Shown: positions 8,623 to 17,663, numbered from the stretch's first letter. The stretch is DNA of 64,000 bases from Acrocarpospora pleiomorpha (GCF_009687885.1 NZ_BLAF01000004.1:433260-497259); one strand, 5' to 3'. Notes: generated by a model not told the origin, from the letters alone. Numbers and translations: made by a program.

Positions 8623-9806
8623 GGTATGCAATGAAGCAACCAATGAGGGTGGTCGCCACGGCGATCGCAGCAGGCGCTGTCGCCCTCGCCGCCGCCTGCG
8701 GGTCCTCGGGTGGCACCGCCGACGACAGCTCAGGTGAGTCGATCGCGATCGGCGTCGTCATCGACAAGACCGGCGCCCAGGCCGCGTACGGAGTTCCCGG
8801 ACTGAGCGGCATCCAGCTGGCGGTCGACCAGGTCAACGCCGACGGGGGCATCGACGGCAAGCAGATCGACCTGATCGTCGAGGACGGCACCTCGGATCCG
8901 ACGGTCGCGGCCGCGGCAGCCAGGACACTCAGCTCGAAGACCAGCGTGGTGATCGGGACCTCGTCAAGTGCAGGATGCCGGGCCATGCAGCCGATCCTGG
9001 ACCGGGCCAAGGTGCTTCACTTCTGCCTCTCACCCACCAACATCGAGCCGACGCCGTACTTCTTCCTCAGCATGGCACCGGTCACCGACTACGTGCCCGC
9101 GACGCTGCCCTGGCTCGAGGACCTGGGAGTCCACAGGATCGGCTTCATCGGCCAGGACGACGCCTCCGGCGATGGGTACCTCTCGATCTTCAGCTACATC
9201 GCCAAGAATGACCCCGGTCAGTATGAGGTCGTCGCCGAGCAGCGATTCACGTCCGGCTCCACGAACCTGGAGACGCAGATGACGAAACTGCGCGACGCCA
9301 ACCCGGACCTGATCGTCGCCGGCGTCTCGGGCAGCAACATCGTCCCGATAGCCCAGGCCGCAAAGGCCCTCGGCATGACCCAGCCGATCTGGGTAGGCAC
9401 GGGCTCGGCATCCTTGGACGCCTTGCAGCCGTTGGCCAACGACCTGCCGCAGGGCGGTCTGTTCGCCAACGCCTTCTGGGTCAACATCTCCGACGACGTG
9501 GAGGACAGCGTCCCCTACGCCGACAAGGTCAAGTCCTTCGCCAAGGCCTACACGGACAAGTACGGGGAGCAGCCGCCCGCGGCCGCCGGGGCCGCCTACG
9601 ACAACACCGAGATGATCATCAACGCGCTCAAGGGGGGAGCCACGAGCGGTCCTGAGATCGCCAAGGCGATCGAAGGAAGCTCCTACACCGGCGTCCTCGG
9701 ACCCTATGAGTTCTCAGCGGACAAGCACCAGGGCGTCACTCTGCCGCCGGTCATGATGCAGTACACCGGTGCCAGCGGATTCGAGCTGGGCTTCTCCGGC
9801 TCCTGA
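8619..9806 (+). CDS. ABC importer substrate-binding lipoprotein (LivK-like)
   Basis: A type I periplasmic-binding protein of 395 residues that captures the substrate outside the cell. The N-terminus has a basic start, a hydrophobic core and the lipobox LAAAC with Cys27; an internal ATG at 8631 would shorten the signal by four residues. The body starts IAIGVVIDKTGAQAAYGVPGLSGIQLAVDQVNADGGI, as in Leu/Ile/Val-binding proteins. It ends the operon, followed by a strong hairpin. The specificity of this family is broad (amino acids, amides, aromatic acids) and cannot be assigned here. Confidence 0.88.
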   Translation: MRYAMKQPMRVVATAIAAGAVALAAACGSSGGTADDSSGESIAIGVVIDKTGAQAAYGVPGLSGIQLAVDQVNADGGIDGKQIDLIVEDGTSDPTVAAAAARTLSSKTSVVIGTSSSAGCRAMQPILDRAKVLHFCLSPTNIEPTPYFFLSMAPVTDYVPATLPWLEDLGVHRIGFIGQDDASGDGYLSIFSYIAKNDPGQYEVVAEQRFTSGSTNLETQMTKLRDANPDLIVAGVSGSNIVPIAQAAKALGMTQPIWVGTGSASLDALQPLANDLPQGGLFANAFWVNISDDVEDSVPYADKVKSFAKAYTDKYGEQPPAAAGAAYDNTEMIINALKGGATSGPEIAKAIEGSSYTGVLGPYEFSADKHQGVTLPPVMMQYTGASGFELGFSGS

Positions 9807-9826
9807 ATGACGCGACCCACCCACTC

Positions 9827-9873
9827 TGGTTCGGTTCTGGTCCGGGGACTCTCCTCGGACCAGAACCGAACCA
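9827..9873. terminator. Bidirectional hairpin terminator
   Basis: Perfect 18-bp arms (9827-9844 and 9856-9873, TGGTTCGGTTCTGGTCCG and its complement) around an 11-base loop, between the convergent binding-protein gene and the iclR gene. There is no U-tract, which is common in high-GC actinomycetes. Confidence 0.85.
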
Positions 9874-9888
9874 CTGCGACGTCATCGG

Positions 9889-10671
9889 TCAGTCGAGCTT
9901 GTCCCTGATCTCCTTGGCCGCGGCGAGGACGGCGGCAGCCGTGTGCTCCAGCCCGGGCTCGGCGTAGTGGTGCTCGAGTCCTGCAACCGAGATCGCGCAC
10001 ACCGGGACGCCGCTGCGGTTGTAGACGACGGCGCCCAGGGACGCGACGCCTCGAGTGATTCCCTCCTGGTTCAGCGCCCAGCCGCGCTGCCGGATCAAGG
10101 CGATCCCCTTCCGGATGTCGTCAGCGGTTCGATCCCCCTGGAGGGTGTGCCAGTCGGTGTTCTCAGCGAGGTACTGGTCGATCTCCGCGTCGCTCATGGC
10201 GCTCATGAGCGCCTGGGGAGCTGCCCCGAGGTGCATGGGAAGCCACTCGCCGGTGGTCCAGGAGACCACGTCCACCTCGGGTCCGGGCAGACGAGACAGG
10301 CATCGCGCCCCCCAGCCCTCGCGTATGGCGAGGAGAACACTTTGTCGTGTCTCGTCCCGGAGGTTCGCGAGCGTCGACTCCGCGACCCTGATGATGGGCA
10401 TCCCGCTACGCACCGCCGAGCCGTACTGGAGCAGCTTCATGCCGAGGTGGTACCGGCCGGTGGAGCGGTCTCGGTCGAGCAGCCCGCCCTGCTCGAGCGA
10501 GGTGAGGAGCCGGAAGGCGGTGCTCCGGTTCGTGCCGATCACCTCCGCCACCTGGGTCGGGGTCAGGCCGTCGGCCACGTGCAAGAGGGCGTCCAGTGTC
10601 TTCACCGCCTTCTCGATGACCGCAATCCGGGAGCCCGCCGATCGTCCCGCCTGCTCGTCTGCGCTTGGCAT
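9889..10671 (-). CDS. IclR-family transcriptional regulator
   Basis: 260 residues. The N-terminal winged helix (LTPTQVAEVIGTNRSTAFRL around residues 40-60) is followed by an IclR effector domain. The open frame extends to 10869, but ATG 10671 is preferred because it is preceded by AGGAGGA and yields the usual short N-terminus MPSADEQ. A perfect 17-bp palindrome lies 76 bases upstream, and an identical one lies before the importer operon. It is therefore probably autoregulated and the controller of the importer. It converges on the operon it is inferred to control. Confidence 0.9.
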   Translation of the reverse strand: MPSADEQAGRSAGSRIAVIEKAVKTLDALLHVADGLTPTQVAEVIGTNRSTAFRLLTSLEQGGLLDRDRSTGRYHLGMKLLQYGSAVRSGMPIIRVAESTLANLRDETRQSVLLAIREGWGARCLSRLPGPEVDVVSWTTGEWLPMHLGAAPQALMSAMSDAEIDQYLAENTDWHTLQGDRTADDIRKGIALIRQRGWALNQEGITRGVASLGAVVYNRSGVPVCAISVAGLEHHYAEPGLEHTAAAVLAAAKEIRDKLD

Positions 10672-10747
10672 CGAAAACGTCCTCCTGGTCTGGTGGGCTA
10701 CTCGGGACTTGCTCGTGATGCATGCATCGCGCGCACTGCGCGATGAT

Positions 10748-10764
10748 ATCTCGTAATACGAGAT
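10748..10764. promoter_or_regulatory. 17-bp palindromic operator, copy 2
   Basis: ATCTCGTAATACGAGAT, identical to 5074-5090. It lies 76 bases before the iclR start, so autoregulation is inferred. Confidence 0.75.
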
Positions 10765-10916
10765 GACCACTAGTCGCAGCATCGCCGGACACGGCAATCG
10801 AAGTGCACGGTGGTCGGGATCCGCGGAGCATCCTGAGGGGATCGGTGCTGTGACGCACGCGGTAGCCACGTTCCTCGACGCCTGACCGTCCGCGATTTGG
10901 TGTCATCGCGGGCGAA

Positions 10917-11642
10917 GTGCCCATAACGCACTTGGGGGGCCAGACCGAAATTGGGTTCGGCGTGAGCAGGCTCTTGGGCTTTGACCTGCTGCCGCGCATC
11001 AAGCAGATCAACAAGGTCAAGCTGTACCGGGTCGAGAGCGGCGAAAGCGACCGGTACCCGCGGCTGACCCCGGCGATGACCCGGCCCATTAAGTGGGAGC
11101 TGATCGAGCAGAACTACGACCAGATGATCAAATACGCCACCGCGATCCAACAGGGCACCGCCTCCACCGAGGCGATTCTGCGCCGCTTCACTGACTCCGC
11201 CTCCCACCCGACCTACCAGGCCATGCTGGAGGTCGGCCGCGCACAGAAAACCATCTTCGTCGCCCGCTACCTCCGACTCCGTGAGCTGCAACGCGAGATC
11301 CAGGAAGGGCTCAACGTGGTGGAGTCCTCCAACGGCGCCAACAGCGTCATCTTCTACGGCAAGGGCGGCGACATCTCCACCAACCGGCGCGAGGAGCTGG
11401 AGATGACCGTCTTGTGCCTGCGGATCCTGCAGACCGCGCTCGTCTACATCAACACGTTGATGCTGCAGGACGTCCTGGCCGACCCGGAGTGGGCCAAGCT
11501 GCTCAAGTCCGCCGACCGGCGTGGGCCGACACCGCTGTTCTGGCAGCACGTCCAGCCCTACGGCGAGGTACGGCTGGATGTCGCCAAGCGCCTGCCACTC
11601 GGGGGTGACGCAAGTGCGGCGCAGCCGGGCGGTGTGGAGTAG
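10917..11642 (+). pseudogene. Tn3-family transposase, C-terminal fragment
   Basis: Recognisable Tn3 transposase sequence begins near 10945 with FGVSRLLGFDLLPRIKQINKVKLYR and runs to the natural stop (...DVAKRLPLG...). About 230 of roughly 990 residues remain. The DDE core is mostly gone; the glutamate region (RREELEMTVLCLRILQTALVYINTLMLQ) is present. The sequence just upstream (10765-10944) has no recognisable gene, so the break is near 10940. It is a relic of a different subfamily from the tnpA at 31.8 kb. Confidence 0.85.
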
Positions 11643-11679
11643 CTCACGATCGTGCTGTTGCCCGATACGCGCGGACCCC
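11642..11679. repeat. Candidate right terminal inverted repeat of the Tn3 relic
   Basis: Read outward-in, the 38 bases start GGGGTCCGCGCG and end ACGATCGTGAGC. The GGGG start, the 38-bp length and the ACGNT-type inner end fit Tn3-family ends. It directly follows the transposase stop. No matching left repeat was seen. Confidence 0.5.
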
Positions 11680-11842
11680 GCGGGCCGTCGAACAGTATCG
11701 GCGGTGACGTCCCGTCACGGGCTGCCGCACGGCTGGCCCGCATTCGGGGCCCTCGCACGAACCGGCCACTGCGCTGAGGAGCTCGGCTGGTCGGCCCGGG
11801 ATGACTTGCACATGCACGGGCCGACCGATGACGACACCCGGC

Positions 11843-12718
11843 TCAGGCCGTGGCGGGCAGATCGATCGAGGCGAGTTTGGCCGGGTCGACAACGATGTGG
11901 ATGTCTGTGATCCGACCGTCGGCGACGGTGAAGGCGATGACCGACAGCGGTGTTCCGTCCGAGCGCCAGGACATGTGGCCAGGGACGCCGTTGACCAGCA
12001 CAGCTCGTTGACGAGCGACCTCGCCGGAGAACATGCGGGCACCGGAGGCGACCGCGGTGGCTCCGAGGGTGACGACCACGCCGCCCGGGGTGTCGACCGT
12101 CAGCTTCACGTTCGGGTCGAGGACCCGCAGGAGCGCTTCGAAGTCGCCACCGAGGGCAGCGGCGCGGAATGCCTGGACGACCTCTTGGTGCTCGCGGCCG
12201 GGGTCCGCTGGCCGGTCTGTTGCTTGGACCTTGCGGCGGGCGCGGCTGGCGATCATCTTGGTGGCGTCGGCAGATTTGCCCAGGATCTGGCCGATCTCCT
12301 GGAACGGGACCGCGAACATGTCGTGCAGGACGAACGCCAGGCGCTCGCTCGGAGTGAGCGAGTCCAGCACGACGAGCAGGGCGAAGCCGACCGAGTCGGC
12401 CAGCGCGACCTGCTCGTCCGGTGTGGGCTCGTCGGCGGGCGTCACCACGAGGTCGGCGAACTCGTGTCCGTAGGTGGTCTCGGGGTGGGCTTGACGGGAT
12501 CTCAGCAGGTCCAGGCTGATGCGGCCGACCACGGTGGTCAGCCATCCCGCCAGGTTGCCGATGGCCGCCTCGTCCTGGCGGACCAGGCGCATCCAGGCTT
12601 CCTGGACCACGTCTTCGGCGTCGGCGTGCGAGCCCAGCACGCGGTAGGCAAGCGCCCGCAGCCGATCGCGCTGGGCTTCGAACGTCTCGGTTACGAGGTC
12701 GGATGGGTGGGTGGTCAC
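11843..12718 (-). CDS. ECF sigma factor with C-terminal SnoaL-like domain (SigJ/ECF41-like)
   Basis: An RNA polymerase sigma factor of 291 residues. Region 2 includes AYRVLGSHADAEDVVQEAWMRL; region 4 includes LTPSERLAFVLHDMFAVPFQEIGQILGKS. A ~110-residue NTF2/SnoaL-like extension starts at VQAFRAAALGGDFEALLRVLDPNV and ends IHIVVDPAKL. In the ECF41/SigJ type that extension regulates activity in place of an anti-sigma factor. GTG 12718 is chosen because it overlaps the VOC gene stop (GTGA) and removes an implausible leader. The motif NPDKL of ECF41 is here DPAKL and the DGGG motif is not evident, so subgroup assignment is uncertain. Confidence 0.85.
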   Translation of the reverse strand: MTTHPSDLVTETFEAQRDRLRALAYRVLGSHADAEDVVQEAWMRLVRQDEAAIGNLAGWLTTVVGRISLDLLRSRQAHPETTYGHEFADLVVTPADEPTPDEQVALADSVGFALLVVLDSLTPSERLAFVLHDMFAVPFQEIGQILGKSADATKMIASRARRKVQATDRPADPGREHQEVVQAFRAAALGGDFEALLRVLDPNVKLTVDTPGGVVVTLGATAVASGARMFSGEVARQRAVLVNGVPGHMSWRSDGTPLSVIAFTVADGRITDIHIVVDPAKLASIDLPATA

Positions 12719-13125
12719 GACTGGCGCGGCTTTCGCGGCTGACGCAGCGAGACCCGGTTGCCGTCCGGGTCCACCGCCTCGATCCGGACCCCGAACGGAT
12801 AGTCCACCGGTTCCCACTCCTCGAAGGTGACGCCGCGCTCGCGCATGATCTCAAAGTCCTTGCGCAGATCGTCGGATTCGAGGATCAACGGACCAGGCGC
12901 GACAGGCTGGCCTGTGGCGCCGGTGTCGCCCGGCTGGCCCGCGGCCGCCGCATGCGACCACAGGAGGATCTGCACCGGGCTGTCGGGAACGCCGACCGTG
13001 AGGAACCGCCCGTCGGGCCCCGCGTAGTCGGCCCGCTTCTCCAGGCCGAGTCCCTCGGTGTAGAACTCCAGTGCGCGGTCCTGATCGGTGACGTAGACCG
13101 TCGTGTACATGATGTTGTTGAGCAT
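12715..13125 (-). CDS. VOC-family (glyoxalase/bleomycin-resistance-like) protein
   Basis: 136 residues with the paired beta-alpha-beta-beta-beta folds of the vicinal-oxygen-chelate family: MYTTVYVTDQDRALEFYTEGLGLEKRADY, then VRIEAVDPDGNRVSL. Members bind metals and act as lyases, dioxygenases or drug binders; this one is not assignable. It is translationally coupled to the sigma factor gene, suggesting a stress-response pair. A 24-bp inverted repeat lies 27 bases upstream. Confidence 0.8.
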   Translation of the reverse strand: MLNNIMYTTVYVTDQDRALEFYTEGLGLEKRADYAGPDGRFLTVGVPDSPVQILLWSHAAAAGQPGDTGATGQPVAPGPLILESDDLRKDFEIMRERGVTFEEWEPVDYPFGVRIEAVDPDGNRVSLRQPRKPRQS

Positions 13126-13151
13126 CCTGTTCTCTATTCACTCGTTGGTGC

Positions 13152-13175
13152 GACGACCGTTCGTATTCGGTCGTC
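13152..13175. promoter_or_regulatory. Inverted repeat upstream of the VOC/sigma pair
   Basis: GACGACCG - 8 bases - CGGTCGTC, with perfect 8-bp arms, 27 bases before the VOC ATG. Position suits an operator or a 5'-UTR hairpin. Which protein reads it is unknown. Confidence 0.5.
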
Positions 13176-13320
13176 ACCCCTATGACGAGCCACGACGGGA
13201 GAAGGTAACAGGACCCGGATTCCCCTCCACCTACACCGAGGCCGGCTTGTCGGGGTCAATGTCGATTCCCGGAGCCCTCTGCACTGATTCTCGAAGTCGT
13301 CTTCACCGCCTGACATAGAT

Positions 13321-13354
13321 CGCCCCGTTCCGCGAATCGCGGTGGGACGGGGCG
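13321..13354. terminator. GC-rich hairpin, probable terminator
   Basis: CGCCCCGT ... ACGGGGCG with an inner CGCG-AAT-CGCG stem, lying just beyond the 3' end of the lectin-like fragment and between it and the VOC promoter. Confidence 0.5.
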
Positions 13355-13392
13355 TTGGTATTTCCTGCCGGTGCCGGGGCGTTCTTCGTGGA

Positions 13393-13515
13393 TCAGCCGT
13401 TGATGCTGTTGGTGGTCGACCAGGGGCCGCCGTTGCCGTACCAGTACTTGACGCTGCCGTCAGTGGCTCGGGCGAACAGATACAGGTTGCCCTCGAAGTC
13501 GGGCGTTCGACACAC
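13393..13515 (-). pseudogene. C-terminal fragment of a PLL-lectin-like repeat protein
   Basis: The minus strand reads PDFEGNLYLFARATDGSVKY then WYGNGGPWSTTNSING and stop. This resembles one blade of the PLL-like beta-propeller repeats found in secreted actinomycete hydrolases. No start or upstream remainder is present, so it is a broken end. The rest of 13126-13545 holds only the hairpin and inverted repeat listed here. Confidence 0.45.
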
Positions 13516-13545
13516 ACCGGCGGGCCGGTGTTCCCCGGCTGAGGA

Positions 13546-13926
13546 TCAGGGTGCGGGGATCGGCGGCTGGAGTTCGTGGATGAAGTCGACCGACAGAACC
13601 TCGAAGTTGTCCTCCCGGGTGGCCAGGTAGTCGGCCATGTAGTCGCTCTCGCCGTGGGCGTCGGTGGCTTTCATGCTCGTCCAGTGCTCCAGCAGGGTGA
13701 AGGCCCGTGGGTCGTCGCGGTAGCGCAGGACGCGGAATTCCAGGCAGTCGGGGTTGGCGCGCGTCGGCGTGATGATCTTCTCGATGGCCTGCTCGGCCGC
13801 CTCGGTCCTGCCGGGGCGGGCCTGGAGCTTGATCTGCACGAACAGCGCGCCGGAGGGCGGGACGGGCATCCCTTCGGCGAGTGCGTGCTCGGCTGGCGCG
13901 GAGGACTGGGAACGGATATCGGACAT
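13546..13926 (-). CDS. Antibiotic biosynthesis monooxygenase (ABM) domain protein
   Basis: 126 residues with a ferredoxin-like ABM fold: LFVQIKLQARPGRTEAAEQAIEKI, LEFRVLRYRDDPRAFTLLEHWTS, and YMADYLATREDNFEV. Family members oxygenate aromatic substrates without a cofactor or act as small accessory proteins. It lies last in a leftward run with an FMN reductase and an FAD monooxygenase, suggesting a shared oxidative pathway. Confidence 0.82.
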   Translation of the reverse strand: MSDIRSQSSAPAEHALAEGMPVPPSGALFVQIKLQARPGRTEAAEQAIEKIITPTRANPDCLEFRVLRYRDDPRAFTLLEHWTSMKATDAHGESDYMADYLATREDNFEVLSVDFIHELQPPIPAP

Positions 13927-14014
13927 GGCTGTCGCCTTTCGTGGGGGTGGTGAGCTGCTGGGCGCCGGTCGGGCCGCGGCAGGGATCGTGTGCGGGGAGT
14001 CAGGTGACTGGAGG

Positions 14015-14674
14015 TCAGCTGGCGCGGGTGGCGGCGGCCTGGGCTTTGAGCGTCAGGTCGCGCAGGCGCATGCGGCCGGGCACGAGTTCACCGGCGGCGC
14101 GGGCGCGTTCCAGGGCGGTTGACCACCAGGCGAGGTCGTCCAGGAGCACCTGGAGGGAGGCGCTGGTCGCCGGGTTGGTGGGCTGGCCGGTGTCGTCGAA
14201 GGCGTCGGTGATGAACGGCATCACCACGGTGTTGCGTAGCGGCACGGCCTCGGTCTCCACCATGATCTGGGCGAGGTGCTCCAGCGACCGTATCCCGCCG
14301 CCGATCCCGGCGCTGTAGCCGACGGCGGCGACTGGCTTGTTGCGGAAGGCGTGCGACAGCCAGACGGTGTCGATGGCGTTCTTCAGGACGCCCGGGACGC
14401 TGTGGTTGTACTCACCGGTCACCACCAGGTAGGCGTCGGCGTCCTTCACGGCCCGGTTCCACGCCTTGACGAGCGGCTGGGAGTAGGTGGGGTCGTTGAT
14501 GTCGCCGACGCTGCCGAAGTGCTCGGCGAAGAACGGCAGCGGCCAGTCCCGCAGGTCCAGCACTTCCACCTCGAACGCTCCGTGCGAGGTGGCTGCGGCC
14601 TGCACCCAGGCCGTCACCCGGTCGGCGTTGCGGGTCGGGCGGGTCGTCCCCACGATGATCTTCAACTTGGACAT
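14015..14674 (-). CDS. NAD(P)H-dependent FMN reductase
   Basis: 219 residues of flavodoxin-like fold. The phosphate-binding start is KIIVGTTRPTRNADRV; VVTGEYNHSVPGVLKNAID is the conserved flavin-contact loop of the SsuE/WrbA-like FMN_red family. It reduces flavin, probably supplying FMNH2 or acting as a quinone or azo reductase. It is 124 bases downstream of the FAD monooxygenase and 88 upstream of the ABM gene. Confidence 0.88.
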   Translation of the reverse strand: MSKLKIIVGTTRPTRNADRVTAWVQAAATSHGAFEVEVLDLRDWPLPFFAEHFGSVGDINDPTYSQPLVKAWNRAVKDADAYLVVTGEYNHSVPGVLKNAIDTVWLSHAFRNKPVAAVGYSAGIGGGIRSLEHLAQIMVETEAVPLRNTVVMPFITDAFDDTGQPTNPATSASLQVLLDDLAWWSTALERARAAGELVPGRMRLRDLTLKAQAAATRAS

Positions 14675-14798
14675 GGCGTACCTCCATACGGTTGCAAACG
14701 ATCTTCCGGTGGCGGGGTGGCCGCCTGGTGCCGCCGTCGCGCGGCCCTGCGGCGGTGACGGCCCGGCGGTGACGGCAATACGGCGGTGCTGTGGTGTT

Positions 14799-16319
14799 TC
14801 AGAGGCGGCCGAACCAGCGGGTGAGGGAGTGGCGGAGCGTGTCGCCGCCTGCTGCGGGAGGGGTGTCGGCCCAGGCGACGATGCCGTCGGGGCGGATGAG
14901 GAGGGCCCCGTAGCCCAGGTCGCTGCGGGGGTGGCCGCTGATGTAGTGCACGCGGTCCTTCCATGGCGCGGCCTGCTCGGCCAGGGTCTGTTCGGGACTA
15001 AAGTCGAGCAGGACGCCGCGTCCGTCGTGGAGGAGGTCGCCCAGGCTGATCCCGTCGGCGAGGCGGAAGTCGGGGGCGGTGCGGCCGATGAGCGGTTGCT
15101 CGCTGCCCAGGTCGTAGCGGTGGAACAGGCCGGAGGATCTGCGGTAGACGTGGGTGGTCCCGTCGGGGGTGCCCATCAGGTCGCGGACCAGCTGCTGCAG
15201 GGCCGGGGCGTTGGGGCCGGGGTTCATGGTGGCGACCTGGGCGCGTGACCAGTCCAGGACGGCGGCGCCTATGGGGTGGCGTTCGGCGGTGTAGGTGTCG
15301 AGCAGGCCGTCGGGAGCGTCGCCGCGTACGGTCGCGGCCAGTTTCCATCCGAGGTTCATCGCGTCCCCGATGCCGAGGTTGAGTCCCTGGCCGCCGAGCG
15401 GTGAGTGGATGTGGGCGGCGTCGCCCGCGAGCAGGACGCGGCCGTTGCGGTAGGTGGTGGCCTGCATCGCCCGGTCGGTGAAGCTGGAGGCCAGATGGAC
15501 CTCCTCCAGGGTCGCGTTCGTGCCGGACACGCGGTCCAGGACGGCCTGGAGGTGCTCGCGGGTCAGTTGCTGGGTGCGGTCGAAGGCGCCGCCGTCGAAG
15601 TCCATCATGCCCAGGTGCCCTTCCAGGGGCGTGCGCAGGTACATGCCGGTCGGCGTCAGCTGGAAGCCCAAGGGCAGTTCGTGCGGGTCGGCGAAGGTGA
15701 CCTTGGCGATGTAGCCGGTGAACAGCGGTTCGGTGCCGACGAAAGAGAAGCCGGCAAGCGCGCGGACGGTGCTGCGTCCGCCGTCGCATCCCACCAACCA
15801 ACCGGCCGGGTAGTCCCGGCCGTCGGCCGTCACCGTCACCGTGTCCTCGTCCTGGGTCACGGCGGTGACGGGCGCGTCCCGCACGATCGGCACGCCGAGC
15901 GCCGTAGCGCGTTCGGCCAAGACCTGGGTGACCGCTTCCAGGCTGGTCATGAGGCCGTCCATCGCAGGGCCGGGCAGCCGGTAGGTCAAAGCGGCTGGGT
16001 CGATGTCGGCGGCGTCCAGGGTGATGCCGGCGAAGTGGCCCAGGCTCCGGGGAGCGGGCGCCTGGTCGGCGTCGGGGTCGGCGCCGATGGCGGCGGCGTC
16101 GACGTGGGAGGCCTGCAGCAGCGGCTGGAGCATGCCGCGGCGGTAGAACGTCTCGACCGAGCCGGCGTTCAGGCCGCGCAACCCCAGCGGGAGCGCTTTG
16201 AGCGGCGGGCGCGGGTCGGCGTCCCGCTCCAGGACCAGGACGGCGCAGCCGGCCAGGGCGAGTTCGCCGGCCAGGAACAGGCCGACCGGGCCCGCTCCGG
16301 CGATCACCACGTCATGCAT
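14799..16319 (-). CDS. FAD-dependent aromatic monooxygenase (PheA/TfdB/MhpA type)
   Basis: 506 residues. ATG 16319 starts directly at the dinucleotide fold MHDVVIAGAGPVGL (GxGxxG, residues 8-13). The second FAD motif is in VGCDGGRSTVRALAG, and the third is LLAGDAAHIHSPLGGQGLNLGIGDAMNLGWKL. The C-terminal ~110 residues (IGRTAPDFRLADG onward) form the thioredoxin-like domain of this family. Such enzymes hydroxylate phenols, polyketides or rifamycin-like drugs. With the adjacent reductase and ABM genes and a divergent TetR regulator, a detoxification or tailoring role is inferred. Confidence 0.88.
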   Translation of the reverse strand: MHDVVIAGAGPVGLFLAGELALAGCAVLVLERDADPRPPLKALPLGLRGLNAGSVETFYRRGMLQPLLQASHVDAAAIGADPDADQAPAPRSLGHFAGITLDAADIDPAALTYRLPGPAMDGLMTSLEAVTQVLAERATALGVPIVRDAPVTAVTQDEDTVTVTADGRDYPAGWLVGCDGGRSTVRALAGFSFVGTEPLFTGYIAKVTFADPHELPLGFQLTPTGMYLRTPLEGHLGMMDFDGGAFDRTQQLTREHLQAVLDRVSGTNATLEEVHLASSFTDRAMQATTYRNGRVLLAGDAAHIHSPLGGQGLNLGIGDAMNLGWKLAATVRGDAPDGLLDTYTAERHPIGAAVLDWSRAQVATMNPGPNAPALQQLVRDLMGTPDGTTHVYRRSSGLFHRYDLGSEQPLIGRTAPDFRLADGISLGDLLHDGRGVLLDFSPEQTLAEQAAPWKDRVHYISGHPRSDLGYGALLIRPDGIVAWADTPPAAGGDTLRHSLTRWFGRL

Positions 16320-16374
16320 CGGAGATTCCTTTCTCACAGGGTCGCCCGGCCCGGCTTCCGCCGGGCCGGAGGGT

Positions 16375-17577
16375 TCAGTCGAAGATCGACAGGTCGATCG
16401 AGTGGGCCAAGGCGTCGTAGCCGGCGTCGTTGCCGTGCAGGTCGTCGCCCATGTGCAGGTCGCCGCGGATGCGGGAGGGGTCGGCCGGGTCACGCCAGAC
16501 GGCGTCGAAGTCCAGCACGCCGTCGAAGACGCCGCTGGTGCGGATCCAGGTATTGATCTGCTCGCGTGCCTCGTCTCCCTCGGCCGTGTACATCTCCGAG
16601 CCGCCGTAGGGAGCGACGGTGGCGGCGTGGATCTTCACGCCGTTCGCGCGGGCGCGGGCGGCGACCTGGAGGTGGGCGGCGATGATGTCCTCGACGGTGA
16701 CGGGCTCGCCGCCGAACATCGCCAGGAATCCGGCGGTCTCCTCGGTGCCGGGGGCGAAGGAGAAGACCAGGTCGTTGCCTACCGCGACCACGACGTGGCC
16801 CAGGCCCGGCGTAGCCAGGACGTCCCGGTCCAAGCGGGCCAGCCCGGCGGTCCCGATCCCGTCGTTGAGCAGCCGGTTCCCGCCGATCCCCTGGTTGATC
16901 ACGTAGCGGGTCGTCCCGTCGCGCTCGGCCAGCCGTTCGGCGAGCACGTCGGTCCAGCGCCGGTCGGCGCCCGGCGTGGAGCCGATCCCGTCCACGCGGG
17001 AGTCCCCCAGGACGGCGATCGCGTTCGAGCGCCGGTCGGGCAGCACTTCCACGGCGGAGATCAGTGCCTGGGCGGGCAGCGGCGCCGCGCTGGTGGGGAG
17101 CGCAGCCGCGGCGGTCGCGTCGCCCGGGATGATCCAGCCGAGCGCGTGGAAGGTGCCGTGGCAGGTGGCGGCCTCGACGCTGCCGGGCAGGTGGATGCTG
17201 ATCGTCAGATGCGACAGGGCGGGCACCGGCAGGTCGATGGGGTCGCTGAGGATCGGCGCCCCGGCGGGGATCGTGGCGGTCGGCCGGCCGCTGAAGGTCA
17301 CCGTGTGGGATGTGCCGTCCTGGACCTGGTCGTCGGATCCGGTGAGGGCGACCCGCGCGGCGCCGATCGTCACCGGCGCGGTCCCGTACTCGTTGCTCAG
17401 CCGGATCCGGACGCGGTCTCCGCCGCCGCTCACCCGCACGATCTGCCGCAGTGTGGCGTCCGCGAGGGGTTCGATGCCGGTGACGGAGTTGTCCGGCGCC
17501 TGCGGCGAGACGCCCCAGGTGCGCACCCAGCCCAGCGCGCCGGTGCTTGCGATACCGGTGTCGAGGTTGTCGGTCAT
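16375..17577 (-). CDS. SGNH/GDSL hydrolase
   Basis: 400 residues. Block I is VLGDSRVDG (Ser nucleophile), followed by an oxyanion glycine in GIGGNRLL, block III in VVAVGNDL, and block V DDLHGNDAGY with catalytic Asp and His. The first ~170 residues form a beta-rich domain, as in the secreted GDSL esterases acting on polysaccharide acetyl groups. No clear signal peptide is visible, which is odd for that group. It is 55 bases upstream of the monooxygenase gene and 86 downstream of the DUF998 gene. Confidence 0.87.
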   Translation of the reverse strand: MTDNLDTGIASTGALGWVRTWGVSPQAPDNSVTGIEPLADATLRQIVRVSGGGDRVRIRLSNEYGTAPVTIGAARVALTGSDDQVQDGTSHTVTFSGRPTATIPAGAPILSDPIDLPVPALSHLTISIHLPGSVEAATCHGTFHALGWIIPGDATAAAALPTSAAPLPAQALISAVEVLPDRRSNAIAVLGDSRVDGIGSTPGADRRWTDVLAERLAERDGTTRYVINQGIGGNRLLNDGIGTAGLARLDRDVLATPGLGHVVVAVGNDLVFSFAPGTEETAGFLAMFGGEPVTVEDIIAAHLQVAARARANGVKIHAATVAPYGGSEMYTAEGDEAREQINTWIRTSGVFDGVLDFDAVWRDPADPSRIRGDLHMGDDLHGNDAGYDALAHSIDLSIFD

Positions 17578-17663
17578 GGTCGTTGTCCTTTGCTCTCGGT
17601 GAGGCGATGGATGTCCGGGGACGGGGGCCGGCGGGATGTCAGGGGTGGGTCAGCAGGCGGGTG

